From: Limonium bicolor
Taxonomy: Eukaryota > Streptophyta > Magnoliopsida > Caryophyllales > Plumbaginaceae
NCBI GenBank assembly: GCA_023374045.1
Contig: CM041776.1
Span: 348,749,636 to 348,813,635 of the forward strand
Reading direction: 5' to 3'
DNA length: 64,000 nucleotides
Each line of letters begins with the position of its first letter. The first letter of the stretch is position 1. A model generated the notes under the pieces. That model was not told where the DNA came from. It searched no databases and worked only from the letters and a program-made list of their open reading frames with translations. This document shows, in pieces, positions 22,987-35,980 of this stretch. The position numbers were made by a program, and so were the translations under genes.

Positions 22987-24529
22987 TGAAGTAAGCTTCT
23001 TATGTTGAAATAGGTAACCTTCTAGCTTACACCATGGACATCGGAGGAGTGATGGTTTCTTAATATAAAAAAAATAGAGAAAAAAATGAATGTAAATACG
23101 GGTGGAGGGGAGAGGAGAAGAGTTCTCCATGGGTTCTTTAGAAAAACCATGGTATATGTTTGATTAGAACGAAAGGTAGATTAATCTCTTTTTTTTAAAA
23201 AAAAATTAAAGATAAATACCACTCTCTCATTGAACAATATTTTAACCGGATACAATGTCAAGTTACAATTTACTAACTACATCTACATTAAAATAAACGC
23301 AGCTAAGGGGTTGTTCTGTGGCAGCATAAAAAAGCTACTCATACTAGTTTTTTGTTTAATCCCACCATGGTTAACAAATAAGATAATGCCAACTATGTTT
23401 GTGTAGGTCCAGTTAATTTAAATTATCCAACAAACAAGTGACAAGTATCACATTAATGTAAAAAAAAGATAGAAGGCTGTGAGAGAACGACCCCTAAAAT
23501 TAGGTTCAGCTTTCCAACTTCGAACGGCCCGTAATCGTTCATAAATTGAGAATCAAGCCATTCGAGAGTATATAAAAAATGTAGAAGCTGAATAAAATTA
23601 ACAATAAAAAAAAAGTTAAGAACCCCAACATCTCCATTGCTCATGCTCGTATTGGATATCTAAAATTTTTGTTTCACACATTAATATAAAAATAATGTTA
23701 AGCATGTTTGCTCTTTAACATATAAGTTTGAGATAAAATGGTATGATAACCTTGCATCAATATGTGTATAGTGGTTAAGGTGACCTAGAGTTAAACATTA
23801 ATCATTGCTACCCTAATCTGGAAAGAGAAATGTTCTTTGGACCTTGTTCAACTTCGGTCCTAAAACACTACTAACCTATGAACTCGTTTTTGAGTTACAT
23901 CGATGAAGTTACCACTCACAGCCCAACTATAAATACGGCCCAAGTGATAAATCGAAAACTGGAAAACGACGCGGAGCAGAGAAAATGTTAAACAGCAAGC
24001 CTGGCTTCACCGATGTAGGGTAGGGGGCCTCCTCCTCCTTATGCATCCCCGTCGAGATCTTCCGGCAACTGTCTGTACAGGGTCGACTGACTGCAATGAG
24101 GGGGGAAGCTGCCCAAGATTATTTTTGAGCATGGTGCTCAATTAAATTATAGTCATTGAATCTTTAAAAAATAAATGGATGGTTTATATTCCATTGTTTA
24201 TTATAAGGGTATGGATGTCAAAATCAATTTGTAGTATTATAAATAAAGAAAAAAACATTCTCCACCATCAATATTCCCACGATGTAAAAATTGTTTTTAT
24301 CAAAAATTGAAATGGATGGTGATAGATGTAAAATTAAATTTTTAATTTTGAAAATAAAGAAAAAGTAAACCTCTTCCACGATCAATATTCGCACGATCTT
24401 AAATTGAAATGGAATGATGATTTGAAAAATAAAAGATCCCAAGTTTTGAGCAAATTTTTTTTTTTACATGAATTCTTTAAATTAAATATAAGAAGATAAG
24501 TTGTTGGGATGAGTTTATTTATTACTAAC
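22987..24529. other. Intergenic spacer
   Basis: AT-rich; no gene or bounded transposon seen. A GC-richer island at 23940-24120 is unlike its surroundings but has no recognisable product. Confidence 0.45.
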
Positions 24530-26260
24530 TAAAAATCCACTCTTTCATTTTTAAAATTGTGATGTCTAAATTAAAAATGTACACTTTGATCAAACAAATC
24601 GACACCTGCAGTTTAAAAAATCTATCCTTTTAGATAAATATCTACACTTTTACCTAAAAAAGAAATTAATAAAAGTGTTACTTCTATCAAATATATATAC
24701 ACTTGCATTTTTATTGGGTCATGTACTTATATATCTACACTTTTACATAAATGAGAATTAATATTAATGAGATTATATTCATACATCTAATTTGCAAAAA
24801 AGGTTAAACCATCAATTTTTTTTAAATGTAGATGTAGCTCATCTAGTTAGAAAAAAGAAAGATAAAGATCCACATTTTAAGCAAATTGGTTAAAAATAAG
24901 CAATTAGAAAATCTTTTGACATCAACCCTTTAAAATAAATATAAAAACATCACAAGTGAAATTGTTGTGTTATATTTATTTGTTACTCACTAAAATAATT
25001 TAACTCTTCCATTTTTAGAGTTGTATTGTCAAAAATTCAAAATCTACATTTTTACTAAACAAATCTACACAAACATTTTATAAAATCTATCATTTTACTT
25101 AAATATGTACACTTCTAATAAAATGAGAAATTACTAAAAATCTGCATTTATCAAACAACGCCACACCTACATTTTGAAAAATCTATCATTTTACTTAAAT
25201 ATATATACAATTATAAAAATCTACACATCTATTAAACAAATCTACACTTCTATCAAACAAATCTACACTACTATCAAACAAATCTACACCTACATTTTGA
25301 AAAATCCATCATTTTACTTAAATATATACACTTTCACTTGAATGATGAATTATAAAAATCTACACGTCTATCAAACAAATCTACACTATATTTTAAAAAT
25401 CTATCATTTTACCTAAATATCTACACTTCCAGAAATTAATAAAAATATAAATGCATGTCAAAAGTAAATATTTCCACAATTTCTATCAATTTTAACCGAA
25501 ATGGCACTGAATAAGTGATTTTGAAAAAAAAAAAGATCCACGCTTTAAGCGAAAACTTTTATTTAGAATTGCAAATTAGAAATTATGCTAAGAAGACTTT
25601 TTTAAAACAAATATAAGAACATCAAATAAAATAAATTCAATTTTTTATTTTATTAATTGTATTGTGTAAATTTAAAATCTACATTTTTATCAAAAAAATC
25701 TACGCCTACATTTAAAAAAATCTATCAGTTTACTTTAATATTTATATTTTCACTTAGTTGAGGAAAATCTAAACTTTTATCAAAGTTTTTTTTTTAATTT
25801 TAGAAATAAAGAAGAAATATTACACCATCTAGCTTTAGAGAAAAAAAGAAACCATCAATTATAATAAATATTCCCTAGCAATATATTTTTTGTGAAGTAA
25901 TGAATTTAAAAATAAAATAATAAAAAATGCCAAGTTTTAAGTAAAAAAAATCATTTAAAATAACAAACTAGAAATTCTGTTGAGAAGACTCCTTAAAATA
26001 AATATAAAAGTATAAAAAAATAAAATCCACTATTTGTTATCAATTGTTTTCCTAAATTAAAAATCCACACTTCTGTCAAACAAATCTACACTTACAATAA
26101 TGGAAAATATATCAATTTACTTAAAATCTACACCATCAGCTAAATAAGGATTAAATTTAAATATTACTCTTTTATCCAACAAATCAACACCTACATTTTG
26201 AAAAATCTATTATTTAAATATCTACACTTTTACTCAAATATGGGGAATTAATAAAATCTA
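24530..26260. repeat. AT-rich degenerate repeats built on an aaatctacac motif
   Basis: The phrase aaatctacac, usually followed by attttgaaaaatctatc and acttaaatat, recurs about every 50-110 bp with much variation. The two right-hand copies fall within the 1.3-kb duplication. Looks like a decayed satellite or the body of an AT-rich transposon. Confidence 0.7.
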
Positions 26261-26785
26261 AATAGATGTCAAAGTTCATTTGTAATTTTAGAAATGAAGA
26301 AATATTAAATGGTCTCACGATCTAGTTCTAGAGAAAAAATAAATCATCAATATATTTTAACCGAAATCATAATGAAGGAAGAAGTTTTTTTTATATAAAA
26401 GAAAGAGTAAATAGTAATGGATGTGGCGTGGAAACTGTCTTTATATTCAATGAGATGGTAGTTATTAGTGGAAAAAGTTGTCTATTATACCCTTCTATAT
26501 TTATTTGTTTGTTTTTCAATTTTTGAAAACCAATTATTAACTAAGTAAAATTATTAACAGTTGGGATTAATATTTTAAAAACTAAATTCTAATCTAAAGG
26601 CTGAAAATGTGTTGAGCATATGCCCAAACTACCTACACATGGGCATGGTCCCTCCTTTGCGACTGACTGCTCCTCAACTTCTGCCATAGCCCTCTAACGC
26701 TGCTCCTACTTTCTCTTTCCTTGTTAGGCCCCCTCTTTGCTGTCTCCAGCACCTGGCCAGCTCCGTCCATCCCGTTTGAGCATCG
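25475..26785. repeat. 1.3-kb tandem duplication, copy 1
   Basis: Runs from cacaatttctatcaa to the module ending gtttgagcatcg and is repeated almost base for base immediately downstream. Copies differ by small indels in A and T runs. Confidence 0.93.
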
Positions 26786-28484
26786 CACAATTTCTATCAA
26801 TTTTTTAACCGAAATGGCACTGAATAAGTGATTTTGAAAAAAAAAAAAAAAGATCCACGCTTTAAGCGAAAATTTTTATTTAGAATTGCAAATTAGAAAT
26901 TATGCTAAGAAGACTTTTTTAAAACAAATATAAGAACATCAAATAAAATAAATTCAATTTTTTATTTTATTAATTGTATTGTGTAAATTTAAAATCTACA
27001 TTTTTATCAAAAAAATCTACGCCTACATTTAAAAAAATCTATCAGTTTACTTTAATATTTATATTTTCACTTAGTTTAGGAAAATCTAAACTTTTATCAA
27101 AGTTTTTTTTTTAATTTTAGAAATAAAGAAGAAATATTACACCATCTAGCTTTAGAGAAAAAAAAGAAACCATCAATTATAATAAATATTCCCTAGCAAT
27201 ATATTTTTTGTGAAGTAATGAATTTAAAAATAAAATAATAAAAAAATGCCAAGTTTTAAGTAAAAAAATCATTTTAAAATAACAAACTAGAAATTCTGTT
27301 GAGAAGACTCCTTAAAAATAAAATAAAAGTATAAAAAAATAAAATCCACTATTTGTTATCAATTGTTTTCCTAAAATTAAAAATCCACACTTCTGTCAAA
27401 CAAATCTACACTTACAATAATGGAAAAATATCAATTTACTTAAAATCTACACCATCGCTAAATAAGGATTAAATTTAAATATTACTCTTTTATCCAACAA
27501 ATCAACACCTACATTTTGAAAAATCTATTATTATTTAAATATCTACACTTTTACTCAAATATGGGGAATTAATAAAAATCTAAATAGATGTCAAAGTTCA
27601 TTTGTAATTTTAGAAATGAAGAAATATTAAATGTGTCTCACGATCTAGTTTCTAGAGAAAAAATAAATCATCAATATATTTTAACCGAAATCATAATGAA
27701 GGAAGAAGTTTTTTTATATAAAAGAAAGAGTAAATAGTAATGGATGTGGCGTGGAAACTGTCTTTATATTCAATGAGATGGTAGTTATTAGTGGAAAAAG
27801 TTGTCTATTATACCCTTCTATATTTATTTGTTTGTTTTTCAATTTTTGAAAACCAATTATTAACTAAGTAAAATTATTAACAGTTGGGATTAATATTTTA
27901 AAAACTAAATTCTAATTTAAAGGCTGAAAATGTGTTGAGCATATGCCCAAACTACCTACACATGGGCATGGTCCCTCCTTTGGGACTGACTGCTCCTCAA
28001 CTTCTGCCATAGCCCTCTAAGAGCATCCACAATAGAGTTGATTCAACTCTAAATGTCAGTATGGAAAACAAAAAAACCTCTACAGCAGAGTTGAATCAAC
28101 TCAAATTCTCTCTCCTAGTTCCTTAACTAAGAATTGTCCTTTCTTTTGTTTTTATTGGTCATTGGTCTGACATCTCCTCCTCCCTTGTCAAAAAGTGGCC
28201 ACTCTTCTCTTCTCCCTCTGCAAAACGTGTGAATGAGTAGAAAAAGTAATACTATATTAGTAAAAGTGATGAGAGGAGAGAAGTTAAGATTTTTGTGTTA
28301 TTGTAGTGGAAGAAAAATTTCCTAACAAATAAAAATACATTATTTTTGATGAGCACCATAGGGAAGTGGTTAAGAAACTAGGTGTTGTGTGGATGCCTAA
28401 CGCTACTCTACTTTCTTTCCTTGTAGGCCCCCTCTTTGCCCCCTTTCAGTGGCCAGCTCCGTCCATCCCGTTTGAGCATCGCAC
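26786..28484. repeat. 1.3-kb tandem duplication, copy 2, carrying a MITE
   Basis: Same content and order as copy 1, plus a 377-bp insertion at 28021-28397. Without it the copy is about 1.32 kb. Confidence 0.92.
28021..28397. mobile_element. PIF/Harbinger-type MITE, 377 bp, TSD taa
   Basis: Terminal inverted repeats gagcatccaca and, from the other end, ggcatccaca. The 3-bp target duplication taa lies at 28018-28020 and 28398-28400. Copy 1 of the duplication shows the empty site, ctctaacgct, confirming both boundaries. The same family recurs at 52160. Confidence 0.92.
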
Positions 28485-28593
28485 ACCCCCCCCCTCTTTG
28501 CTGTCTCCAGCACCTGGCCAGCTCCGTCCATCCGTTTGAGCATCGCACACCCCCCCCCCCCCCCCACCCCACCCCCCACCCCCCCACCCCACA

Positions 28594-28624
<31 letters not shown>

Positions 28625-28690
28625 GCTGTCTCCAGCACCTGGCCAGCTCCGTCCATCCCGTTTGAGCATCGCACCCCCCCCCCCCCTCCC
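28485..28690. repeat. C-homopolymer tracts between copies of a 60-bp module
   Basis: C runs, one region exceeding 60 bases with a few A or T interruptions, separate three copies of a module containing tctttgctgtctccagcacc and gtttgagcatcgca. The same module ends each 1.3-kb duplication unit. Open frames here are artefacts of the homopolymer. Confidence 0.9.
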
Positions 28691-29113
28691 TTTGGTTTGC
28701 CGCCACCAACACCTACTCGCACTTAGCTAACCGACCACGCCAGCTACGGTCACTGTAGAACCAGACGCGTACTCTTCTCCGTTGTACATTTCACACCATT
28801 ATCGTTTTCACCAGAATTAACCGTACTGGGGGCGGGTTTCATCTGTTCTCGTTCTGGTTTCGTCACCGGCAACTAAATCCAATACTAGAAGGTGAAATAG
28901 TACTCATATATGTCTGTCCTGTAAGCAATTTTGCTTAAATTGTTTACAATATTTTTTCGGGGCAAAAATACCCTGACATCCAGGGACCGTCCGTCCAGAT
29001 AGCCATTTACAATAGTCTCTATATCCACGGACCACCTGGCGACGGTAAATCCATCCGAGGAACCCTTACAAGCACCATGTTAGCGAACTCCTAAAGGATA
29101 GCAGTCTCTTCCC

Positions 29114-32100
29114 ATGGCAGCAAGGGATCATTATCTCCAACTCACGAAGAGGGTTGGTGGCCCCTCAATCTCTCTCATATCCATCTTCTTTCTCACTTTC
29201 TTCCCCTTCGCCTGTTTCCTCGTCCTTTTCTCCCCATCTCTCTTTAAGTCTTCTCTATCACCCCCCGCATTCAAGGGCTACGATTCCTTTAAATCTATTG
29301 AATCCCGAGAAAGAAGGAGCTCGAAGCCTTGTGATTTCTCCGACGGGGATTGGGTTTATGATCCAGTTGCTAGATCCAAACAATATGATCAAACTTGTAA
29401 GGAAATCTTCAAAGGTTGGAACTGTATGTCGAACAATAAAGTGAATGCTGAAGAAATCAGTAAGTGGCGGTGGAAACCTAAACATTGTGCTCTCCCCGCT
29501 TTGGATCCGGCTCAATTTCTTCAGCGGTTCAGGAACACCCGTATAGGTACTGCCGCTCTCTTTTACCGTTTTTTCTTTTTGACCGCTTGCGTCAGTGTCT
29601 TTCTGTTTGATCGATCGCTTCTTTCCTATGACGTTGAACCTTCACTCATTCTCCTTTTGTTATCAGACACTTTCCGAAGTTGGTAGTTGATTTGATTCAT
29701 TTGATTATTGTGCTTACTCAATGTGAGTCAGTTTTGTGGTTATAATATTGATATTAAACTTCTGGCATAGGGAAGGCTGAATTAGTCTTGAAATATGATT
29801 TGTTGCAAATTAATGTAATGACTAGGTAGGATCGAATCTGTTGGCCTTCTAAGATGACGATCGAAGAACTATTCTTTAATCACCATCGTTTCTTCAAATG
29901 CTGCCTGATGTATTGAGATTCCTTGTGCTACCGAGTCATGATTAAAGATAGAATGAGTTGACTCCTTTTTTTGTTTATGTTGACTTGAACTGATAAAGGC
30001 ATGAGATGAAAGGTGATGTTATGAGGGCCGCTTCCGGTTCTTAAGAGTCATATTGTATATGGTCACGACCTAAGTTCACTGAAAATATGCAACAAATATT
30101 GCAACTTCCTTATGTTATTAACACTGTCTATGCTTTTTTGATGGCATTTGAGCAGCCATGAAAGCAAATGTTTTGGTGGTTCATTGTCTTCCTTTTGCTA
30201 GCCAATTGTATATACCTATCTTGGTCTTCTGGAAATGGGCATCATTGTTTATTGTTTTACTTACTTATTGCAGTTACAGATGATGATAACGAGTATTCTG
30301 CAGAGAGCGAGTTATAACCTATGTATTATTTGTGGTGCAGGATTTGTTGGTGATTCATTGAACCGAAATATGTTTGTTTCGCTATTTTGCACTTTGCGGC
30401 AGATATCTAATGATATAAAGAAGTGGCGTCCAGTGAAGGCTGATCGTGGATTTACGTTTCTAAAGTACAATCTCACTATTGCCTACCACCGGACAAATTT
30501 GTTAGCAAGATATGGTAGGTAAGGTGTGGTTTTGTCCTCTCTGATACTGGATGTTGACCTATGTATTCTGGAACCCTTCTTGGTATTTCAGTTTTCCTTC
30601 ACCGCAAGTGGTGTCTAGAACTAGGAAAGTATCTTTCTGTGCTTTTGTGTTACTTTCATCTGGATATTCTTTTTTTGTGAATGGAGGAGTGGCTGTGAGC
30701 AATATATTTCAGCTGATTGGTTGATCGTGTGATTTCATATGCGTGCTATCTATTATGGAAACCTCCTTCATATGTCACACAATTGGAATCTCATGGCTTG
30801 CATTGCCTGTCGTAGCCTTCTTAGCTTCTACCTAGGTTTCTAATTGGTCTGTGCTCGTATCCGTAAATGTAGGAATGTGATATCAAGTGCGTACTCTGTA
30901 AGTCCTAGGTTAATGCACTAGACTTCAGTTGTGTTTTTTCTTTACAAGAATCATGGGATCGGTGTATTCTGGATAACTTGAGTGGACCTGGAGCTGGTGA
31001 ATCTGTCAATTGGACGACCACGACAATTTTATGAGTGGATCAGGATTTGCTAGTAATTTTACCTGCGTCCACAAGAAAACAGGTGGCAGATGTACGGAAA
31101 AGTTAAGACTATGGTTCTGCCACTGACATCATGTAAACCCAAAAGAAAAGTTTAAGACCTTGGAAAGCTAACCTAGTATTTTCGCTGTAACAACTTGGTT
31201 CAAGATCATTGTTTGTGGATTTTGCGTATCTGGTTGTAAATATCCTTCCCTTTATGATGATTTGTTGGTGAAGGTGCATGTTGGAAGTCATTGCTCTTAT
31301 GTAGACATTGTGTTGTGATTTGGCCTAATAAGGATATCCTTTAAAATAGGTGGTCTGCTAACCCTAAAGGAGGGGTACTAGAATCTCTTGGATACAAAGA
31401 AGGCTATAGAGTTGATGTTGATGATCCTGACAGTACATGGGCAGAGGCCCCTGGCTTTCATGACATCATCATTTTTAATACTGGACACTGGTAATACCAC
31501 TCCTGCAGTTATTCCCTCTTACTTCTCCAGCTGGTTTTATATTATGCCATCGCAAATGTAACCATAATTGATGGACGTGGTGTTTCATTTTGCTTTTAAT
31601 AGGTGGTGGGCACCTGCAAAGTTTGATCCAGTGAGATCACCCATGCTGTTTTTTGAGAAGGGAGTACCTGTTGTACCCCCAAGGTCTACTGATGATGGCC
31701 TTGACATGGTTCTGCACCACATGGTGAGGCACTAACTTATCAATGTTGATGCTTTTGAGGTGATGTATGTTATATGTAATTTATGATGTTATATAATACA
31801 TGGAATATGGAGGCATATCCAAATATTATGTTAGTGGAATCAATTTCCAGTAAAATGACCTAAGTGGTTAACTTATGCAGTCTTCTATTGGAGGGAATTC
31901 TTTCACAAACTAGACTATTGCTTAAATAACTTATTATGACTAACTATAGCTTTGTTCTTCAAGGCCGCTTACTTTGTGATATTTGGGATTTGACTCCAAG
32001 GAACACGTTTCTTGATATTTTTGAGAGTTTATTCATTTACTACCCTTTGACATCATAAGAGATCTCCCCTACCCTAATTTGTGGCCATGGTCTAAGACCC

Positions 32101-33306
32101 TATGTGTGAGATGAAACCTTACCGTTTCATCCAGGCTCTTGACAATTACTAAACCGTAAATGTTACTCAGGGTGATCGTCCAATGTGAAGATGATGTCAA
32201 GTGCCAGACTTTAATTCATTAATGCATGGCCTTAAAATGAGTGTGTAAACACTTTCCTAGATGATCAGAATTTTGATTGAGGTAAAAATGAAGAAATTAA
32301 ACATAAGCTTTCAAATTTACAAGCCTTCCTTTGAAGAAAATTCAACAATGCTGTATCTCTATGTTGTATTGGGTTAATTGTTTTATTTTTTGCTATCAAA
32401 GTATTGAAAACATACATGGATATGTAGCTTCATGAAATGACTTACCCTGAGACTCTTATAGTATGTTTTGATCGACGTACACAGTTAACAGGGTGTAGAA
32501 CTCGTTTCACCTTATATGAAGACAAAGATCCGAGATTAAACGAGGTCAATGTAAAACCGAGATTCATCACGATTAGCTTGTTTTAATTAACCACTAGTTT
32601 GTGGGGGTGTAGGGAGGCTAATAGAGTTTGCTGAAAGTTTGAGTATTTCTTCCCAACTCTATATCCTCTTTTATTTTGACAGAAGGTAAAAAACGAGAGT
32701 TAAACTCATTCACCTAGTTTTGCATAACCTAGCAAATAATATGTAACTTATCATACTTTGGTGTCAGATATCATATGTGAAGAAGAAAATGAAGCCAGGT
32801 AGCACTGTTATTTTTCGGACACAGTCAGCTAGACACTTTGAAGGAGGTGAATGGAACGAAGGTGGATCTTGTCAGCGTCTTCAGCCTATGATGAGGCAGG
32901 AAGTAAGTCTTTTACCTACGTGAAAAGTAGGAGTCCTGTAGATATCAGTGCATTATTCTTGTTCCTTGGTTCATACCAACCAATGTTAGGAAACAAAGCT
33001 TCTGCTGATGTGTGTTTGTAAACATCGGTGGTCCTTTGTCAGGCTGAAGAACTATTTGCAGTGGAGCGGAATGGAACAAATGTTGAAACTCGCCTGGCAA
33101 ATCAACATTTGCACAAGGCTCTCAATGGCTCAAGCTTCTATATTTTGGACATAACGAAGATGAGTGAAGTTAGGGCGGATGCCCACCCGGCTGGAGCAGG
33201 TGGAAAGAAGCACGATGATTGCATGCATTGGTGCTTGCCAGGAGTCCCTGACACATGGAATGATATGCTCGTTGCTATCTTGCACACAATCGATGCTCGA
33301 AGCTGA
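29114..33306 (+). CDS. TBL (DUF231) polysaccharide O-acetyltransferase-like, TBL12-like
   Basis: Six exons, all GT-AG and phase-consistent: 29114-29546, 30341-30518, 31350-31490, 31603-31723, 32768-32902, 33043-33306; 423 residues. One membrane anchor at residues 19-43 predicts a type II Golgi protein. The TBL domain starts with [12 protein letters not shown] (73-84) and continues with [10 protein letters not shown] and WRWKP. The esterase GDS motif, [10 protein letters not shown], is at 145-154 (catalytic Ser150). The C-terminal D-x-x-H is DCMHWCLPG (Asp395, His398). Family members add acetyl groups to wall polysaccharides such as xylan; the substrate here is unknown. Similarity to Arabidopsis TBL12/TBL13 is from memory. 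No break is visible, so this gene is probably functional. Confidence 0.92.
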
Positions 33307-34304
33307 TAGTGTTTCCTCTTGTCTTTAACCCCCTGCGTTATTTAATCTGCTTGATTTGCTCGTTTTCAGTTAGGCTTTGGGAATGGTCATCCAACGCAGA
33401 ACAACTTGCGTCGATGTGTGTGGACGATTTTATTATTATTATTTTTAATCTAGGGCTTGTGCATTCTGTAGTGTCAGTTCAGTGGGTAGGCGAGAAGAGA
33501 GTGCTCTGACTTAGCTATGCACTTTGAATTATCCAGTTGATTGGATGCAAAGGGGGGTTGATGGCTGGTGAAATCGTGTCATTCAATCTGAACAATATCG
33601 GCAAATCATCAAAAGGGTGGTTATTATATCTTGAGAAAAATCTTTGCTTGGGAAATGAAGAAGCTTGTCCCTTTTCTGGTACAAGAAGCTTGCCCTTTGA
33701 TTAATCATAAATGGAATTCAATCTTATTTACTTGACAGATGCTTCGGACAATCATGTATGTATAAGCATAGAATTTATTGAGTTCTTTTAGGGACGCTTA
33801 AACACATGTAAGGAATGATGTGTTCACGGTTTAGTATACATGTGTGTATGTATACATTCTGTTGGATAATATGAAGGTTATGATGGCGGCAAACAACAGG
33901 GTACCCGAAATGATAATATCAATTTAAATAGATTCTTGTACATTATACAGCTAAAAAAAGAGCAAATTGGATTACATCCAGTGACGGGCCACTGTTCCTT
34001 TCCGCCGGCAGTCATCAGTACAAATCAGAGACAAACCGAAGTAAGAAGCGTTAGATTGATATACAAGCCGAAGAAGAAATTGCAATCCAAGAAAGAATTG
34101 GCATCTCACGCAAAAAATGAGCTCCATCCTCTCTCTCCTCCCCCCAACCCCCCTGTTTATCACCAAACATGCTATCACCTCTAGCCCCTTCGCCCTCCAT
34201 AACCTAAACCACTGTGTCACCACCACAACAAAACCCTTCTTGTCTTTCTTCCACCTGCCTTTCCACCTCCACAAAACACCTGGCCATTAACATGTTAACC
34301 AGTG
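33307..34304. other. TBL 3' UTR and spacer
   Basis: The first few hundred bases probably include the TBL 3' UTR; no clear poly(A) signal can be fixed. The remainder shows no gene or bounded element. Confidence 0.45.
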
Positions 34305-34314
34305 CTTTTCAACC

Positions 34315-34497
34315 ATGCATCCAAGGAGAGAGGATTCAAATATAGTATTCATTGATAACCTCCACGATTCAACTAGGCTGGGAACATTATGCAAAATCTT
34401 TCAGCCGTTTGGGAGAATCACAAACCTACACAGACCTCTGAAGAGAAGACTAGCAACGAACACTCGATATGCCTTCATGGGGTTCGAATCCATGTAG
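34315..34497 (+). pseudogene. RRM-like domain fragment
   Basis: A 60-residue frame with an RNP2-like VFIDNL near its start and an RNP1-like RYAFMGFES near its end, spaced as in an RNA recognition motif. It ends at a stop and is followed by triplicated sequence whose first 80 bp repeat its 3' half. It resembles RRM domains carried by plant retroelement-derived proteins; origin unknown. Confidence 0.5.
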
Positions 34498-35200
34498 CAA
34501 GCTACAATGCAATAAAGGGGACTAATGGTTTATGGTCAAAATAGCTACCCAAGCTGCAAAACCTTTGAGGAGTTTCAAACGGGAATGAAAGGTATGCACA
34601 CCCCTGAAATCCCCAGTGAAACTATATGATGAAAGCAATTGTCGGTACTGTCAAAAAGGCAAGTTGATAGCAATGGAGTCAAATTTGAGATAGTCGACTC
34701 TGGAGGACATATTAAACTCTCTTTCTACAATATTTATACCCAAGCTGGAAAAGAGTGGTCATTCATTCACTGAAGAAAACATCCTATGAGGAAATATGGG
34801 AAGAATTGCAAGCTAAAGGAGAAATAGAGCGTGTGGTCTGCAAGTCACCCTATGATTATCTGGTTTTCTTTCAATCTGAAAGGGATGTGGAGCTTCCTAG
34901 ATCAACAAAACTGGAATGAAGAGAAGTGGAGGGTAGTGGTCTGGTGCAAGGATGATTCACAACAGATGCGAATAGCAAACATAGCAATACGAATCGGGGA
35001 AGGCGATTGCAAAATCTTGGAAGAGTTGTTGAAATTGAGAGCAACATGAGTGAGATGTCGGAATCATTTTAATCCAGAGTATTTCTCGTACTTTTATGAT
35101 TTTGTACGGGTTAAAATAGCGACCACTAAGCTTAATAATGGAGGTCGACATTTGTTATAAATGTTACTCATACTCAACTTTGAGAATTTTAGAGACAAAC
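34419..35200 (+). repeat. 780-bp tandem repeat, unit 1 of 3
   Basis: Starts cacaaacctacacagacc inside the RRM fragment and ends ttagagacaaac. Contains an open 72-codon frame (34831-35049) with FLDQQNWNEEKWRVVVW, identical in all three units, and ends with the ggtcgacatttgtt sequence shared with the downstream array. Confidence 0.95.
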
Positions 35201-35980
35201 CACAAACCTACACAGACCTCTGAAGAGAAGACTAGCAACGAACACTCGATATGCCTTCATGGGGTTCGAATCCATGTAGCAAGCTACAATGCAATAAAGG
35301 GGACTAATGGTTTATGGTCAAAATAGCTACCCAAGCTGCAAAACCTTTGAGGAGTTTCAAACGGGAATGAAAGGTATGCACACCCCTGAAATCCCCAGTG
35401 AAACTATATGATGAAAGCAATTGTCGGTACTGTCAAAAAGGCAAGTTGATAGCAATGGAGTCAAATTTGAGATAGTCGACTCTGGAGGACATATTAAACT
35501 CTCTTTCTACAATATTTATACCCAAGCTGGAAAAGAGTGGTCATTCATTCACTGAAGAAAACATCCTATGAGGAAATATGGGAAGAATTGCAAGCTAAAG
35601 GAGAAATAGAGCATGTGGTCTGCAAGTCACCCTATGATTATCTGGTTTTCTTTCAATCTGAAAGGGATGTGGAGCTTCCTAGATCAACAAAACTGGAATG
35701 AAGAGAAGTGGAGGGTAGTGGTCTGGTGCAAGGATGATTCACAACAGATGCGAATAGCAAACATAGCAATACGAATTGGGGAAGGCGATTGCAAAATCTT
35801 GGAAGAGTTGTTGAAATTGAGAGCAACATGAGTGAGATGTCGGAATCATTTTAATCCAGAGTATTTCTCGTACTTTTATGATTTTGTACGGGTTAAAATA
35901 GCGACCTAACTTAATAATGGAGGTCGACATTTGTTTATAAATGTTACTCATACTCAACTTTGAGAATTTTAGAGACAAAC
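35201..35980 (+). repeat. 780-bp tandem repeat, unit 2 of 3
   Basis: Almost identical to unit 1, with a few substitutions and small indels near 35906 and 35932. Carries the same 72-codon frame at 35613-35831. Confidence 0.95.

Noticed and set aside
24530..28020. Regularly spaced repeats as a CRISPR-like array
   Set aside because: Repeats are degenerate and irregular in spacing, with no unique equal-length spacers, in a plant nuclear context.
28403..28730. Several overlapping open frames rich in Gly, Pro or His on both strands
   Set aside because: They are read through C/G homopolymers and repeated 60-bp modules; no domain and no codon structure.
34478..34500. tRNA T-arm-like ggggttcgaatcc
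   Set aside because: It lies in the RNP1 coding part of the RRM fragment and has no D-arm, anticodon arm or acceptor stem around it.
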